Shown: positions 35,418 to 44,614, counted from the first letter of the stretch. The stretch: 64,000 bases of DNA from Desertivibrio insolitus (GCF_017355965.1 NZ_JAFIQW010000001.1:558001-622000); one strand, 5' to 3'. Made by a program: numbers and translations. The notes: generated from the letters alone by a model not told the origin.

Positions 35418-36584
35418 TCAGCGGGACTGGTACACGAGGGCGGTCGCGATGACCGCCACGCCCTCGCCGCGGCCGGTGAAGCCGAGTCCGTCCGACGTGG
35501 TCGCGGCGACGCTCACGGGGGCGCCCACGAGTTCGGTCAGCTTGCGCTCCATCTCGACGCGGCGCGACGCGATCTTCGGCCGGTTCGCGGTGACCTGCAC
35601 CGCGACGTTGCCGATCTCGTAGCCGGCTCCGCGGACGATGGCGCAGGTCTCGGTGATGAACACGTCACCGTGCGCGTCGATGAAGCGGGCGTCGAAGGTG
35701 CCGAAGCGGCCGCCGATGTCGCCCAGGCCGGATGCCGAGAGCAGCGCGTCGCACACGGCGTGGCAGAGCGCGTCGCCGTCGCTGTGCCCGGCGAGGCCGG
35801 GCTCCGCCGGCCAGTAGACGCCCCCGAGCCACAGCGGGCGCGACTCGTCGAACGCGTGGATGTCCATCCCGACGCCGGTGCGCACGGGCACCGTGGCGCC
35901 CGCGACGGCTTCGGCACCCCGGAGGTCCCACGGCGTCGTGATCTTGAACGCGAGCGGGTCGCCCTCGACGACCGAGACGGTGCCGCCGGCCGCGGCGAAC
36001 AGCGCCGCGTCATCCGTGTGCTCCTCGGTCGCAGCCCGGTAGGCGTCGACGAGCTCCGCGAAGGGGAAACCCTGCGGGGTCTGCACGGCGGCGAGGCTCG
36101 AGCGGTCGAGGGTGCCGGTGACCGTGCCGGCATCCGTCGTCTTGATGGTGTCGGCCACGGCCAGAGCGGGCACGACGCCCGCGCGGGTGCGGCGCACGCC
36201 GCGCACGACGCGCTCGAACACCGCCGACGGCGTGAACGCCCGGGCGGCGTCGTGCACGAGCACCACGTCGACGCCCTCGGGCAGCGCGGCGAGGCCGGCG
36301 GCGACGGATGCCTGGCGGCTGTCGCCCCCGGTCACGACCGAGACGTAGCGCGCGGCCGGACCGGCCGCGGACTTCACGAGCTGCTGCGCCTCGCGGAGCT
36401 TCGCCGCGGGCGCGACGACGACGATCGACGCGGACTCACGGAGCCCGAACAGTCCGTCGAGGCTGCGCTCGAGGATGGTGCGCCCCGCGACCGGGACGAA
36501 AGCCTTCGGCTCGGATGAGCCCAGACGGGTGCCACTGCCGGCGGCGACGAGGACGACGCCGAGCGGCGGGACGTCAGGACGCAA
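35418..36584 (-). CDS. ispDF: Bifunctional IspD/IspF isoprenoid enzyme
   Basis: A 388-residue fusion. Residues 1-225 are IspD (4-diphosphocytidyl-2-C-methyl-D-erythritol synthase, [19 protein letters not shown] and [10 protein letters not shown]), and residues 232-388 are IspF (2,4-cyclodiphosphate synthase, [25 protein letters not shown]). It performs two non-consecutive steps of the MEP pathway. A TTG start (36584) with GAGG upstream overlaps the end of carD by 11 nt. Separate ispD and ispF genes are the more common arrangement. Confidence 0.95.
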   Translation of the reverse strand: MRPDVPPLGVVLVAAGSGTRLGSSEPKAFVPVAGRTILERSLDGLFGLRESASIVVVAPAAKLREAQQLVKSAAGPAARYVSVVTGGDSRQASVAAGLAALPEGVDVVLVHDAARAFTPSAVFERVVRGVRRTRAGVVPALAVADTIKTTDAGTVTGTLDRSSLAAVQTPQGFPFAELVDAYRAATEEHTDDAALFAAAGGTVSVVEGDPLAFKITTPWDLRGAEAVAGATVPVRTGVGMDIHAFDESRPLWLGGVYWPAEPGLAGHSDGDALCHAVCDALLSASGLGDIGGRFGTFDARFIDAHGDVFITETCAIVRGAGYEIGNVAVQVTANRPKIASRRVEMERKLTELVGAPVSVAATTSDGLGFTGRGEGVAVIATALVYQSR

Positions 36585-37056
36585 GGACCTCGTCGAGGAC
36601 GGTCGAAGCCTTCTCCTCGTCGGTCTTCTCGGCGAGAGCGAGCTCGCTGATCAGGATCTGGCGGGCCTTGGCGAGCATGCGCTTCTCGCCGGCCGAGAGG
36701 CCGCGGTCCTGGTCGCGGCGCCAGAGGTCGCGGACGACCTCGGAGACCTTGATGACGTCGCCGGAGGCGAGCTTCTCGAGGTTCGCCTTGTAGCGGCGCG
36801 ACCAGTTGGTCGGCTCCTCGGTGAACGGCGCGCGGAGCACCTCGAACACACGGTCGAGGCCTTCCTTGCCGATGACGTCGCGGACGCCGACGAGGTCGAC
36901 GTTCTCAGCGGGGACCTCGATGGTCAGGTCGCCCTGGGTCACGTTGAGCTTGAGGTAAGTCTTTTCCTCGCCCTTGATAACGCGAGTCTTGACTTCGATG
37001 ATGGTGGCCGCGCCATGGTGCGGGTATACGACGGTTTCGCCGACCTCGAAAAGCAT
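36574..37056 (-). CDS. carD: CarD family RNA polymerase-binding regulator
   Basis: A 160-residue CarD. The RNAP-interaction Tudor-like domain begins [21 protein letters not shown]; the helical DNA-contacting C-terminal half has [14 protein letters not shown] and [17 protein letters not shown] with the key Trp. It stabilises open complexes at rRNA and many other promoters. It is the first gene of carD-ispDF-cysS-rlmB, with GGAG before the ATG. Confidence 0.96.
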   Translation of the reverse strand: MLFEVGETVVYPHHGAATIIEVKTRVIKGEEKTYLKLNVTQGDLTIEVPAENVDLVGVRDVIGKEGLDRVFEVLRAPFTEEPTNWSRRYKANLEKLASGDVIKVSEVVRDLWRRDQDRGLSAGEKRMLAKARQILISELALAEKTDEEKASTVLDEVLAS

Positions 37057-37209
37057 GCTTCAGGCTCCGTTTCGTGAATGCCCAGTTTACCACAGGGGGT
37101 TAACAGAGAGCCTTGGCCTAGTCGGGGGTAGCCTGCCCGCTCGCTAAGCTAGCGTTGTCGTGTGCGTGCCCGCAGCGGGCGCCGCAACCGCAGCACCACT
37201 GGAGGGTTC

Positions 37210-37722
37210 GTGAGAAGTCGTGTCCTGGCGTCAGCCGTCGTCGCCTCGGGGCTCCTGCTTGGGCTGACCGGATGCAACTTCCTCACCGAGCAGGCGACTG
37301 CGACGCAGTTTCCCGCCGACACGATCGTCAGCGACGGCATCAGCGGTGAGATCGGCGAGAACGAGGAGAGCGTCGCGGTGCTCGTCCGCAACGCGCTGCT
37401 GATCTCCGAGGACGGCACCGACGCGAACCTCGTCACCACCTTCGTCAACCGCGGCGAGGACGACGTCACGATCGAGATCAGCTGGGAGGGCGCGACCGAG
37501 CCCCAGCGTGTTCCGGTCGCGGCCGGCGAAACGGTCGACGTCGGCCACGGCGGCGACGAGCAGACCATCACGCTCACCGGCATCGACGCCGAGCTCGGCT
37601 CGCTCTTCGAGGTCTTCATGACCCACCAGGGGGTCACGGGCGAGGAGTTCCTCGTTCCCGTGCTCGACGGCGGACTGCCCGAGTACGAGGGCCTCGCGCC
37701 CGCCACCACCGCGGGCGAGTAG
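37210..37722 (+). CDS. Exported lipoprotein of unknown function
   Basis: A 170-residue lipoprotein with lipobox LGLTGCN near residue 23. The mature part, starting NFLTEQATATQFPADTIVSD, is a small beta domain similar to actinobacterial DNA-linked lipoproteins next to regX3/senX3. GGAGG lies 4 nt before the GTG. Its position between carD and the Pho regulators and the extracellular beta fold suggest a cell-surface role; no more can be said. Confidence 0.8.
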   Translation: MRSRVLASAVVASGLLLGLTGCNFLTEQATATQFPADTIVSDGISGEIGENEESVAVLVRNALLISEDGTDANLVTTFVNRGEDDVTIEISWEGATEPQRVPVAAGETVDVGHGGDEQTITLTGIDAELGSLFEVFMTHQGVTGEEFLVPVLDGGLPEYEGLAPATTAGE

Positions 37723-37837
37723 CACCGGGCCGCTTCTGCGGCTTCCGATCGCTCGGGAGCTCTGTCTTCGCCGACTCCGGATGCCGCGGCAGTTCTCGCA
37801 CCAGTAGCCGCTGCCGCTGCTTGAGCTCCTCTCCGGA

Positions 37838-37873
37838 GATCGAATAGGCGCGCTCGCGCGCCCTATCGAGACC
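37838..37873. repeat. Dispersed repeat, inverted copy (E6)
   Basis: TCGAATAGGCGCGCTCGCG then CGCCCTATCGAGACC, the reverse complement pattern of the GATACGC...CTACTCGACC repeat; contains a perfect internal hairpin. Confidence 0.5.
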
Positions 37874-37967
37874 GTCGCACCCGCGTAGGCGATCGCCCGC
37901 GGACCCGGTCTTGAGCCGCTGGCTGCCGAGCACCCTAGGAGCGCCGCCCCACGGCATCCGACACCGG

Positions 37968-38005
37968 GCCTCGATGCGCCGCTGCGCGGCTGCTCGACCG
38001 CCGAC
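37968..38005. repeat. Dispersed repeat copy E2
   Basis: GCCTCGATGCGCCGCTGCG and CGGCTGCTCGACCGCCGACC. Confidence 0.55.
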
Positions 38006-38060
38006 CAGTGGACTCCCCCGGCGCCCGCAGGGAGCACGCCCGCGGCATCCGGAGCAGGAG

Positions 38061-38097
38061 CCGGATGCGCCGCTGCGGCTACTCGACCGCCGAGGGT
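38061..38097. repeat. Dispersed repeat copy E3
   Basis: CCGGATGCGCCGCTGCGGC and TACTCGACCGCCGAGGG; differs from E2 by a few bases. Confidence 0.6.
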
Positions 38098-38106
38098 GAC
38101 GCGCCC

Positions 38107-38787
38107 CTACGCCTCGAACCGGTAGCCGAGGCCGCGCACCGTGAGCAGCATCGTGGGCTCCGAGGGCACGGCCTCGATCTTCGAGCGGATGCGCTTGATG
38201 TGCACGTCGAGGGTCTTGGTGTCACCGAAGTAGTCGGCGCCCCACACGCGGTCGATGAGCTGCCCGCGGGTGAGCACGCGGCCGGTGTTGCGGAGCAGCA
38301 TCTCGAGCAGCTCGAACTCCTTGAGCGGCATCGCCGTCTCGACCCCGTTGACCGTGACGATGTGACGCTCGACGTCCATCCGCACCGGGCCGGCCTCGAG
38401 CACGCCGTCGTCGACGACCGTCTCCTCGACGCGGCGCCGGAGCACTGCGCGGATGCGGGCGAGCAGCTCCCGGGTCGAGTACGGCTTGGTGACGTAGTCG
38501 TCGGCGCCGAGCTCCAGCCCGACGACGATGTCGACCTCCTCGTCCTTGGCTGTGAGCATGATGATCGGCACCGTCGAGCGGGCGCGCAGCTCCTTGCAGA
38601 CCTCCGTGCCGGGCAGGCCGGGCAGCATCAGGTCGAGCAGCACGAGGTCGGCGCCGTTCGCGTCGAACTCGGCGACCGCCTCGTTCCCGTCGGCCGCGAT
38701 CGCGGTGTCGTAGCCCTCGCGGGAGAGGAGGAAGGCGAGGGGCTCGCTGAGGGAGCTCTCGTCCTCGACGATCAGGATGCGGGTCAC
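38107..38787 (-). CDS. regX3: Response regulator RegX3 (phosphate)
   Basis: A 226-residue OmpR-type regulator: ILIVEDESSLSEPLAF, phospho-acceptor Asp in LVLLDLMLPGLPG, Lys in YVTKPYS, and wHTH PLKEFELLEMLLRNTGRVLTR ending RGLGYRFE. It activates phosphate-starvation genes. The GTG start overlaps the senX3 stop as GTGA. Its probable targets, phoU, ppk and pstSCAB, carry PHO-type direct repeats in this window. Confidence 0.95.
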   Translation of the reverse strand: MTRILIVEDESSLSEPLAFLLSREGYDTAIAADGNEAVAEFDANGADLVLLDLMLPGLPGTEVCKELRARSTVPIIMLTAKDEEVDIVVGLELGADDYVTKPYSTRELLARIRAVLRRRVEETVVDDGVLEAGPVRMDVERHIVTVNGVETAMPLKEFELLEMLLRNTGRVLTRGQLIDRVWGADYFGDTKTLDVHIKRIRSKIEAVPSEPTMLLTVRGLGYRFEA

Positions 38788-39956
38788 GCGGTCACTTCCT
38801 TCGGGGTGGTGCGGGGCTCGGCCGCCTCGGGAGCGCTGGTCGCCTCGGGCAGTCGGATGGTGAACGTCGAGCCCTTGCCGGGCTGAGACCAGACGCGCAC
38901 GTCGCCGCCGTGGTTCTGCACGACGTGCTTGACGATGCTGAGGCCGAGGCCGGTTCCGCCGGTGTTGCGGGAGCGGGCGGGGTCGACGCGGAAGAAGCGC
39001 TCGAACACGCGGCCGAGGTCCTCCTCGGGGATCCCGACGCCCTGGTCGGTGATCGCGATCTCGACGACACCGTCGTGGCGGCTGGCACCGATGCCGACGC
39101 GGGAACCCTCCGGCGAGTACTGGATCGCGTTCGCGATGAGGTTGTGCACCGCGATGACGAGCAGCGGCTCCTCGCCCCACACGGTCGACCCGCGCTCGCC
39201 ACCGGACGCGAGGGTGATGCGCCGGGCATCCGCCTCGACCCGGTTCTGGTCGACGGCCTGGTCGATGACGCGGTCGATGCGCACGATGGCCGGCTTGCGG
39301 AGCGCAGTCTCGGACTGCAGCCGCGAGAGCTCGATGATCTCCTGGGTGAGCTGGCCGAGCCGCTTCGACTCCTTGCGCAGCCGCTTGGCGAAGCGCTTGA
39401 CCTGGTCGGGCTCGTCGGAGACAGACTCGATCGCCTCGGCGAGCAGCCCCACGGCGCCGATGGGGGTCTTCAGCTCGTGGCTGATGTTCGCGACGAAGTC
39501 GCGGCGCACGGCCTCGAGCCGGCGAGTCTCGGTGCGGTCCTCGGCGAGGAGCAGCACGTAGCGGGTGCCAAGCCGGGCGACGCGCACGAAGAGATGCACG
39601 ACGACGTCGCTGAACGGCCCCCGAGGCAGGTCGATCTCCTCCGAGATCGACTCTCCCGTGCGGCGCACCTCGGCCACCCGGTCGAGCAGCGCGTCGTGCA
39701 CGAGCGCACCGTTGAACACGAGCCCGAGAGTGTGCGCGCCCGGGCTCGCCTTGAGCACGTTGTTGGAGGGGTCGATCACGACGCCCGCCGACTCGAGGGC
39801 GTCGAGCACGGCGTCCACTCCGTCGGGAACGGTCGGCGTCATGACGGTCGCCGCGCGGTGTCCGCGCTTCGCCGACAGCTGGAGGGCGATGGCGACCCCT
39901 GCCCCGAGCACCAGGCCTACGGCGAGGGCGACCGGGACCAAGAAGCTGGGGTCCAT
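38784..39956 (-). CDS. senX3: Sensor histidine kinase SenX3
   Basis: A 390-residue kinase with an N-terminal membrane helix (FLVPVALAVGLVLGAGVAIAL, residues 5-25), a cytosolic PAS-like region (60-150), HisKA with ISHELKTPIGAVG (His near 165), N-box IANAIQYSP and G-boxes ITDQGVGIP and GTGLGLSIV. This is the SenX3/PhoR layout that reads phosphate status through PhoU and Pst. TAATCT lies 6 nt before the ATG, so the mRNA may be leaderless. Confidence 0.95.
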   Translation of the reverse strand: MDPSFLVPVALAVGLVLGAGVAIALQLSAKRGHRAATVMTPTVPDGVDAVLDALESAGVVIDPSNNVLKASPGAHTLGLVFNGALVHDALLDRVAEVRRTGESISEEIDLPRGPFSDVVVHLFVRVARLGTRYVLLLAEDRTETRRLEAVRRDFVANISHELKTPIGAVGLLAEAIESVSDEPDQVKRFAKRLRKESKRLGQLTQEIIELSRLQSETALRKPAIVRIDRVIDQAVDQNRVEADARRITLASGGERGSTVWGEEPLLVIAVHNLIANAIQYSPEGSRVGIGASRHDGVVEIAITDQGVGIPEEDLGRVFERFFRVDPARSRNTGGTGLGLSIVKHVVQNHGGDVRVWSQPGKGSTFTIRLPEATSAPEAAEPRTTPKEVTA

Positions 39957-40019
39957 GTGAGTAGATTAGTGAGGGCAGGACCCACCTCCTGTGCCGGTGC
40001 GCAGCCCCTGCCGTCTGAT

Positions 40020-40052
40020 GTTCATCTTCGCGGCACCGACTGTTCACCTGAA
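40020..40052 (+). promoter_or_regulatory. PHO box upstream of phoU
   Basis: Direct 11-nt units GTTCATCTTCG, CGGCACCGACT (weak) and GTTCACCTGAA, the PhoP/RegX3 repeat spacing, 67 bp before phoU and in the senX3-phoU divergent gap. Confidence 0.75.
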
Positions 40053-40118
40053 CGGAAGACGATGGCCCGTGGCCGTGCGCGCGCATGCGGACGCTGCCAC
40101 AACGGAAGGGGAAGCCGC

Positions 40119-40775
40119 ATGCGGCAGGTATTCCAGCAGGAGCTGGCCGAGGTCCAGGAGCGCCTGGTCCACATCGCCGAGGCGGTGTACCAGTCCATCC
40201 AAGACGCCACCCGCGCGTTCAACGAGTCGAACGTCGCGCTGGCGGAGTCGGTGATCGCCAACGACGAGGAGATCGACTCGGCCACCGGCCGTCTCGACGA
40301 GCTCGCGATCGACATCCTCGCCCGTCAGGCGCCCGTGGCGCGTGACCTGCGCATCGTCGTGACCGCGCTGCGCATCAGCGCGTCGCTCGAGCGCATGGGC
40401 GACATCGCCGTGCACATCGCACAGCTGTCGCGCTACCGCTTCCCGGACAAGGTCGCCCCGCAGTCGCTCGTCTCGACCTTCCAGCGCATGGGCGCGCTCG
40501 ACGTCGAGATCTCCCGGATGCTGGTCGAGCTCATCAAGACGCAGGACCCGAAGATCGCCGAGCAGATCCGCAACGAGGACGACAAGGTCGACGAGCTGCA
40601 CCTCGGCGTCTTCGAGACCGTGCTCGGCGAGACCTGGAACGGCGCCGCGGTCGACACCGTCGACTCGACGCTCGCCAGCCGCTACCACGAGCGCTTCGCC
40701 GACCACGCCGTGTCGGTCGCGAAGAAGATGCAGTACCTCGTCACCGGCGACTGGGTGGGCGCGGGCCAGGCCTGA
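40119..40775 (+). CDS. phoU: Phosphate transport regulator PhoU
   Basis: A 218-residue PhoU with two three-helix repeats, each with the metal-binding EDD-like motif (DEEIDSATGRLDELAIDI and NEDDKVDELHLGVF). It links PstSCAB activity to SenX3 so that the Pho regulon stays off when phosphate is ample. It is divergent from senX3, with GGAAGGGG before the ATG. The pst operon lies 9 kb downstream. Confidence 0.96.
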   Translation: MRQVFQQELAEVQERLVHIAEAVYQSIQDATRAFNESNVALAESVIANDEEIDSATGRLDELAIDILARQAPVARDLRIVVTALRISASLERMGDIAVHIAQLSRYRFPDKVAPQSLVSTFQRMGALDVEISRMLVELIKTQDPKIAEQIRNEDDKVDELHLGVFETVLGETWNGAAVDTVDSTLASRYHERFADHAVSVAKKMQYLVTGDWVGAGQA

Positions 40776-40796
40776 GCCTCAGCCGCTGAACGCGAA

Positions 40797-40840
40797 AGCG
40801 CCGCGGCATCCGTTCCTCGTGAACCGGATGCCGCGGCGCT
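40797..40840. terminator. Bidirectional terminator
   Basis: 16-bp stem AGCGCCGCGGCATCCG/CGGATGCCGCGGCGCT with a 12-nt loop, between convergent phoU and gpmA; contains both orientations of the GGATGCC word. Confidence 0.85.
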
Positions 40841-40852
40841 CGTCGTTAACGG

Positions 40853-41596
40853 CTACTTCTTCCCCTGCGCGGCGACCGCGGCGGCACCGGCGGCGGCGGC
40901 CTCGGGGTCGAGGTACTCGGCCGGCTTGACCGGCTTGAAGTCGTCGTCGAGCTCGTAGACGAGCGGGATGCCCGTGGGGATGTTCAGCTGCGCGATGTCG
41001 TCGTCGCTGATGCCGTCGAGGTGCTTCACGAGCGCGCGAAGCGAGTTGCCGTGCGCGGTGACGAGCACCGTCTTGCCGGCGGCGAGGTCCTTCGTGATGT
41101 CGGACTCCCAGTACGGCAGCATCCGGTCAATCACGTTCTTCAGCGCCTCGGTGCGGGGCAGCTCGCCGTCGATGTCCTTGTAGCGGGGGTCGCCGGCCTG
41201 CGAGTACTCGGCGCCGTCCTCGATCGGGGGCGGCGGCACGTCGAAGGAGCGGCGCCAGGTTGTGAACTGCTCCTCGCCGAACTCGGCGAGGGTCTGGGCC
41301 TTGTCCTTGCCCTGCAGCGCGCCGTAGTGGCGCTCGTTGAGACGCCAGCTGCGCTTGACGGGGATCCAGAGCAGGTCGGCCTCCTCGAGCGCGAGGTTCG
41401 CCGTCTGGATCGCACGCGTCAACAGGCTCGTGTAGAGCACGTCGGGCGCGAGGCCCGACTCGCGCAGCAGCTCACCGGCGCGCTTGGCCTCGCCGACGCC
41501 CTGCTCACTGAGACGCACGTCGACCCACCCCGTGAAGAGGTTCTTCTGATTCCAGTCGCTGTTGCCGTGGCGCAGCAGGATGAGCGTGTTGGTCAT
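40853..41596 (-). CDS. gpmA: 2,3-bisphosphoglycerate-dependent phosphoglycerate mutase
   Basis: A 247-residue dPGM. Catalytic His in [10 protein letters not shown], second His in [15 protein letters not shown], and the [13 protein letters not shown] active-site loop. It interconverts 3- and 2-phosphoglycerate in glycolysis. TAGGCT lies 6 nt before the ATG, a leaderless signature. An Ala-rich C-terminal tail ([15 protein letters not shown]) is present. Confidence 0.96.
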   Translation of the reverse strand: MTNTLILLRHGNSDWNQKNLFTGWVDVRLSEQGVGEAKRAGELLRESGLAPDVLYTSLLTRAIQTANLALEEADLLWIPVKRSWRLNERHYGALQGKDKAQTLAEFGEEQFTTWRRSFDVPPPPIEDGAEYSQAGDPRYKDIDGELPRTEALKNVIDRMLPYWESDITKDLAAGKTVLVTAHGNSLRALVKHLDGISDDDIAQLNIPTGIPLVYELDDDFKPVKPAEYLDPEAAAAGAAAVAAQGKK

Positions 41597-41694
41597 GGTG
41601 TCAGCCTATCGACGCGGGGATGCGGCTCTGCGAGGGGTGGGGTGGGGGGCGGATGGCTCGGGGCGGGCGACCGTTGAGGGCAGCGCTGCCGGGA

Positions 41695-41752
41695 TGCGCA
41701 GCTCCTACCGAAGGGCGCAGCAACTAGTGCGCACCCCGGCAAGTACTGCGCA
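41695..41752. repeat. Four-box palindromic intergenic element (copy 2)
   Basis: TGCGCA at 41695, GGCGCA at 41714, TGCGCA at 41728 and TGCGCA at 41747: steps 19, 14, 19. Aligns along its length with the copy at 44557 and shares the layout of the 4525 copy. Confidence 0.75.
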
Positions 41753-41832
41753 CTTCGCGTCGGTCCCGCCGATTGCGGCCTCCCCCCGCCGCCCCTACGC
41801 CCGCCTCGGTGCGGCGCTGGGATACTGGGCGG

Positions 41833-42612
41833 GTGGCGGAGGGTCGGATCACGCGCGGCACGACCGGCACCAACCGGCTCCGCCGCATCGACCGCTGGAT
41901 CGCGACGCTGCCGGCACTGACCCGCGCCGAGGATCCCCTCGTCGTGGACCTCGGCTACGGCGCGAGCGCGACCACACCCCTCGAGCTGCACGCCCGCCTG
42001 TCGAAGGTGCGTCCCGACGTCGAGGTCGTCGGCATCGAGATCGACGCCGAGCGCGTGGAGCTCGCATCGCGGTCGGCGAAGCCGGGGGTGAGCTTCCTGC
42101 GCGGCGGGTTCGAGGTTCCGACAGCGCGGCGGCCCTGCGTCATCCGGGCCCTCAACGTGCTGCGCCAGTACGACGAGCCCGAGGTGCTCGGTGCATGGCG
42201 GCGCATGGTCGGACGCCTGCAGCCCGGCGGCGCGCTCGTCGAGGGCACGTGCAACGAGGTCGGCCGGGTCGCGTCCTGGGTGCACGTCACGGAGGCCGGG
42301 CCGCAGTCGCTCACCGTCTCGCTGCGTCTGCGCGATCTCGACGCCCCCTCGGTGGTCGCGGAGCGGCTGCCGAAGGTACTGATCCACCGCAACGTGCCCG
42401 GCGAGCGGGTGCACGACTTCCTCGGCGCGCTCGACCGCGCGTGGCGGGTGCATGCGCCGCTCGGCACGTACGGTCCGTCCCAGCGCTGGATCGCCGTGGC
42501 CCGCACCCTGCGGGACGACGGCTGGCCCGTGCTCGGCGGGCCGGCACGGTGGCGGCTCGGCGAGCTCGGCGTCGCGTGGGACGCGGTCGCGCCCGCCGAC
42601 TTCGAGTGGTGA
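41833..42612 (+). CDS. Class I SAM-dependent methyltransferase
   Basis: A 259-residue Rossmann methyltransferase: SAM motif I in LVVDLGYGASATTPLELH (residue 40) and acidic motif II in VVGIEIDAERVEL. The rest matches no named family I know; WRMVGRLQPGGALVEGTCNEVGR is a typical motif III region. The GTG at 41833 is supported by GATACT 6 nt upstream. The substrate is unknown. It is convergent with ygfZ. Confidence 0.8.
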   Translation: MAEGRITRGTTGTNRLRRIDRWIATLPALTRAEDPLVVDLGYGASATTPLELHARLSKVRPDVEVVGIEIDAERVELASRSAKPGVSFLRGGFEVPTARRPCVIRALNVLRQYDEPEVLGAWRRMVGRLQPGGALVEGTCNEVGRVASWVHVTEAGPQSLTVSLRLRDLDAPSVVAERLPKVLIHRNVPGERVHDFLGALDRAWRVHAPLGTYGPSQRWIAVARTLRDDGWPVLGGPARWRLGELGVAWDAVAPADFEW

Positions 42613-42676
42613 GTGGGCAACGCCTCGCTGAGTGGAGCATCCATCGACGCGCCACTCAGCGATGCACCGACCAGTC
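42611..42676. repeat. Four-box palindromic intergenic element (copy 3, wide centre)
   Basis: GAGTGG at 42611 and 42630, CCACTC at 42652 and CCAGTC at 42671: steps 19, 22, 19. Its central arms extend to a 10-bp stem CGCTGAGTGG/CCACTCAGCG. It begins in the last codons of the methyltransferase gene. Confidence 0.65.
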
Positions 42677-42698
42677 GCGCGCAGCGGTCGCCGACGGC

Positions 42699-43784
42699 CT
42701 AGGCGCTGGGCCGGGTCACCGCTCCGAGTCGGGGCAGGCGGGGCACGGATGCCGCGGCGCCCGCTGTCGGCGGCACGATCACCTGCTGCGACGCGGCGAG
42801 CAGCACGTCGTCGTGGCGCACGAGCAGCGGCGCCGAGACATCCGTCGACCGTTTGATCACGGCGAGCGCGACCGGCCCGAGTTCATGGTGCACGGCGGCG
42901 CTCGTCACGTGCCCGACGACGGTGTCGCCCGAGAGCACCTCGTCGCCGTGCTCGGCGTGCACGCCCTCGCTGCCGTCGATGTCGAGCTGCACGAGCCGGC
43001 GCGGCGGGTGCCCGAGGTTGTGCACCTTCGCGACGGTCTCCTGTCCGCGGTAGCAGCCCTTCGCGAGATGCACGGCGCTGCGCAGCCAGTCGAGCTCGTG
43101 CGGGATCGTGCGCTCGTCGCGCTCGGTCACGAGGCGCGGTCGCCACGCTTCGATGCGGAGCGCCTCGAGGGCGAGCGCGCCGGCGACGGGCCGGTCGGTC
43201 AGCGTGGCGAGCTGGTCCCGCGGCACGAGCACCTCGGCGTAGGTCCAGGCGGCCGACGGATGCTGCGGGGCGGGCGCGTACTGCACGCCGCCCTCCGCGA
43301 CGCCGGCGCCCCAGGGGTCGCGCCACAAGAGGGGCACCCCGTTCGGCGCGGCGGCCGGGAGCGACGCGGGGTCGCCGAGCGTGCCGATCGTGGCGTACTG
43401 CTCTGTGGCATCCGTCACGGTCACGCGGAGCATGAACCGCATACGGTCGAGCCACGCGGCGAGCGCGGAAGCCTCGTCGACGAGCAGCCACGCGGTGACG
43501 CCGTCGTCGACGACACGCATCGCGTGCTCGATGCGGCCGGAAGGGTCGAGCAGGAGGGTCTCGGCGCTCTCCCCCGGCGCGAGCGTCGTGAGGCGCTGCG
43601 AGGTGAGCGAGTCGAGCCAGCTCAGCCGGTCGGGCCCCTCGAGCGCGATGACGCCGCGGTCGCTGAGGTCGACGATGGCGCCGCCGCTCGCGAGTCGGCG
43701 CTGCTCGCCGATGGGGTTGCCGTAGTGCTGCGGCACCGTCTCGCCGACGGCGCCGGCGAGCGCGAGGAACGGGCTAGGAGACAC
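42699..43784 (-). CDS. ygfZ: Folate-binding YgfZ-like protein
   Basis: A 361-residue protein with the GcvT-like fold and the signature HLAKGCYRGQETVAKVHNLG carrying the conserved Cys of YgfZ, a folate-dependent helper of Fe-S enzyme repair. The GTG start overlaps the preceding FABP-like gene by 11 nt, so the two are cotranscribed. Length is normal for actinobacterial members. Confidence 0.9.
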   Translation of the reverse strand: MSPSPFLALAGAVGETVPQHYGNPIGEQRRLASGGAIVDLSDRGVIALEGPDRLSWLDSLTSQRLTTLAPGESAETLLLDPSGRIEHAMRVVDDGVTAWLLVDEASALAAWLDRMRFMLRVTVTDATEQYATIGTLGDPASLPAAAPNGVPLLWRDPWGAGVAEGGVQYAPAPQHPSAAWTYAEVLVPRDQLATLTDRPVAGALALEALRIEAWRPRLVTERDERTIPHELDWLRSAVHLAKGCYRGQETVAKVHNLGHPPRRLVQLDIDGSEGVHAEHGDEVLSGDTVVGHVTSAAVHHELGPVALAVIKRSTDVSAPLLVRHDDVLLAASQQVIVPPTAGAAASVPRLPRLGAVTRPSA

Positions 43785-44370
43785 GGGCGAGCCGACCGGA
43801 CGCGTGGGTGCGCAGTTCCTGGCCGAGGGCGGCGATGTCCCACGCCCACAGCAGGTGCTGCTCGACGAGGCCGTAGATCCGCGTCGAGGCCGAGTGCTCC
43901 TTCGCGTTGGAGGAGCGCATGACGACATCCGTCGCGAGGTCGATGCGGGGGCCCTTGACCCGGCCGAGATAGAGCTCGCTCACGCCGGTGGGGTGCTGGA
44001 TGCCGACCTCGAGGTCGAAGCCATCGTCGTTGTTGCGCAGCGTCTCGACCGACCGCGTCGTCGTGAAGGGCTGCACGCCCTCACCGGGGAGCATTGCGGG
44101 GCCGCGGTCGCCTGGCTCGGCCGGGCGAGCGAGGCGCCAGTAGCCCGTCTCACCGGTGAGCGGTGTGTGCTTCTCGTCGAGCAGCCAGGTGAACGACGAG
44201 TAGTTGAGGTAGGGCAGCCCGTCGTGGCTGAAGCTCAGCCGCTGGCCGAACTCGTACTCCCTGTTCTCCTCGCCGACCTTGTAGCTGATGAGGCCCGTGC
44301 CCTCCCAGACCCCGATCAACCAGGACAGGGGGACGAGCTCGGCCGGCAGGTTGGCGTCGAGATCGATCAC
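43774..44370 (-). CDS. FABP-like / nitrobindin-family protein
   Basis: A 198-residue ten-stranded beta-barrel protein (DUF1794). The family motif GVWEGTGLISY lies at residue 20, and GIQHPTGVSELYLGRV and the terminal WDIAALGQELRTHASGRLARVS follow. Nitrobindin relatives bind haem and act on reactive nitrogen species; the haem His is not certain here. The GTG start at 44370 is 1 nt after a 36-aa membrane ORF, and its stop overlaps ygfZ, so three genes form an operon. Confidence 0.82.
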   Translation of the reverse strand: MIDLDANLPAELVPLSWLIGVWEGTGLISYKVGEENREYEFGQRLSFSHDGLPYLNYSSFTWLLDEKHTPLTGETGYWRLARPAEPGDRGPAMLPGEGVQPFTTTRSVETLRNNDDGFDLEVGIQHPTGVSELYLGRVKGPRIDLATDVVMRSSNAKEHSASTRIYGLVEQHLLWAWDIAALGQELRTHASGRLARVS

Positions 44371-44371
44371 G

Positions 44372-44482
44372 TCAGCGCTGACCCCGGAACAGGTTCCACA
44401 GCACGGTCACGGAGACGAAACCGATCCCCAGCGTCGCCAGCCCGAGCAGACCGACGTAGAAGATCTCGAGCGCGAGAAGCAT
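44372..44482 (-). CDS. 36-aa single-pass membrane protein
   Basis: A short gene beginning MLLALEIFYVGLLGLATLGI and ending VLWNLFRGQR: one membrane helix with a positive C-terminal end, no signal peptide. TAGACT lies exactly 6 nt before the ATG (complement of 44489-44494), the leaderless pattern seen across the window, and the stop is separated by 1 nt from the FABP-like start. Codon choice is GC3-rich like its neighbours. Role unknown; coupling suggests a membrane partner of the nitrobindin-like protein. Confidence 0.72.
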   Translation of the reverse strand: MLLALEIFYVGLLGLATLGIGFVSVTVLWNLFRGQR

Positions 44483-44556
44483 GTGCCGAGTCTAACCGGC
44501 GAGCGCGGGTCGGGCTGGGCGACGGATGCTCGGAGCGAGGGTCGCGGTGCGGCGGG

Positions 44557-44614
44557 TGCGCAGCTCTTGTCGGGTTGCGCAGCTACTACTGCGCAACCCG
44601 TCAACAGGTGCGCA
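44557..44614. repeat. Four-box palindromic intergenic element (copy 4)
   Basis: TGCGCA at 44557, 44576, 44590 and 44609: four perfect copies at steps 19, 14, 19. The flanking letters match the 41695 copy at most positions. Confidence 0.8.

Larger units (their letters stand above)
37723..38106. other. 384-bp gap filled with dispersed repeats
   Basis: Between two genes pointing towards each other. It contains three degenerate copies of the CTACTCGACCGCCGAG repeat (one inverted) and three GGATGCC/GGCATCC words, but no credible gene. Confidence 0.6.
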
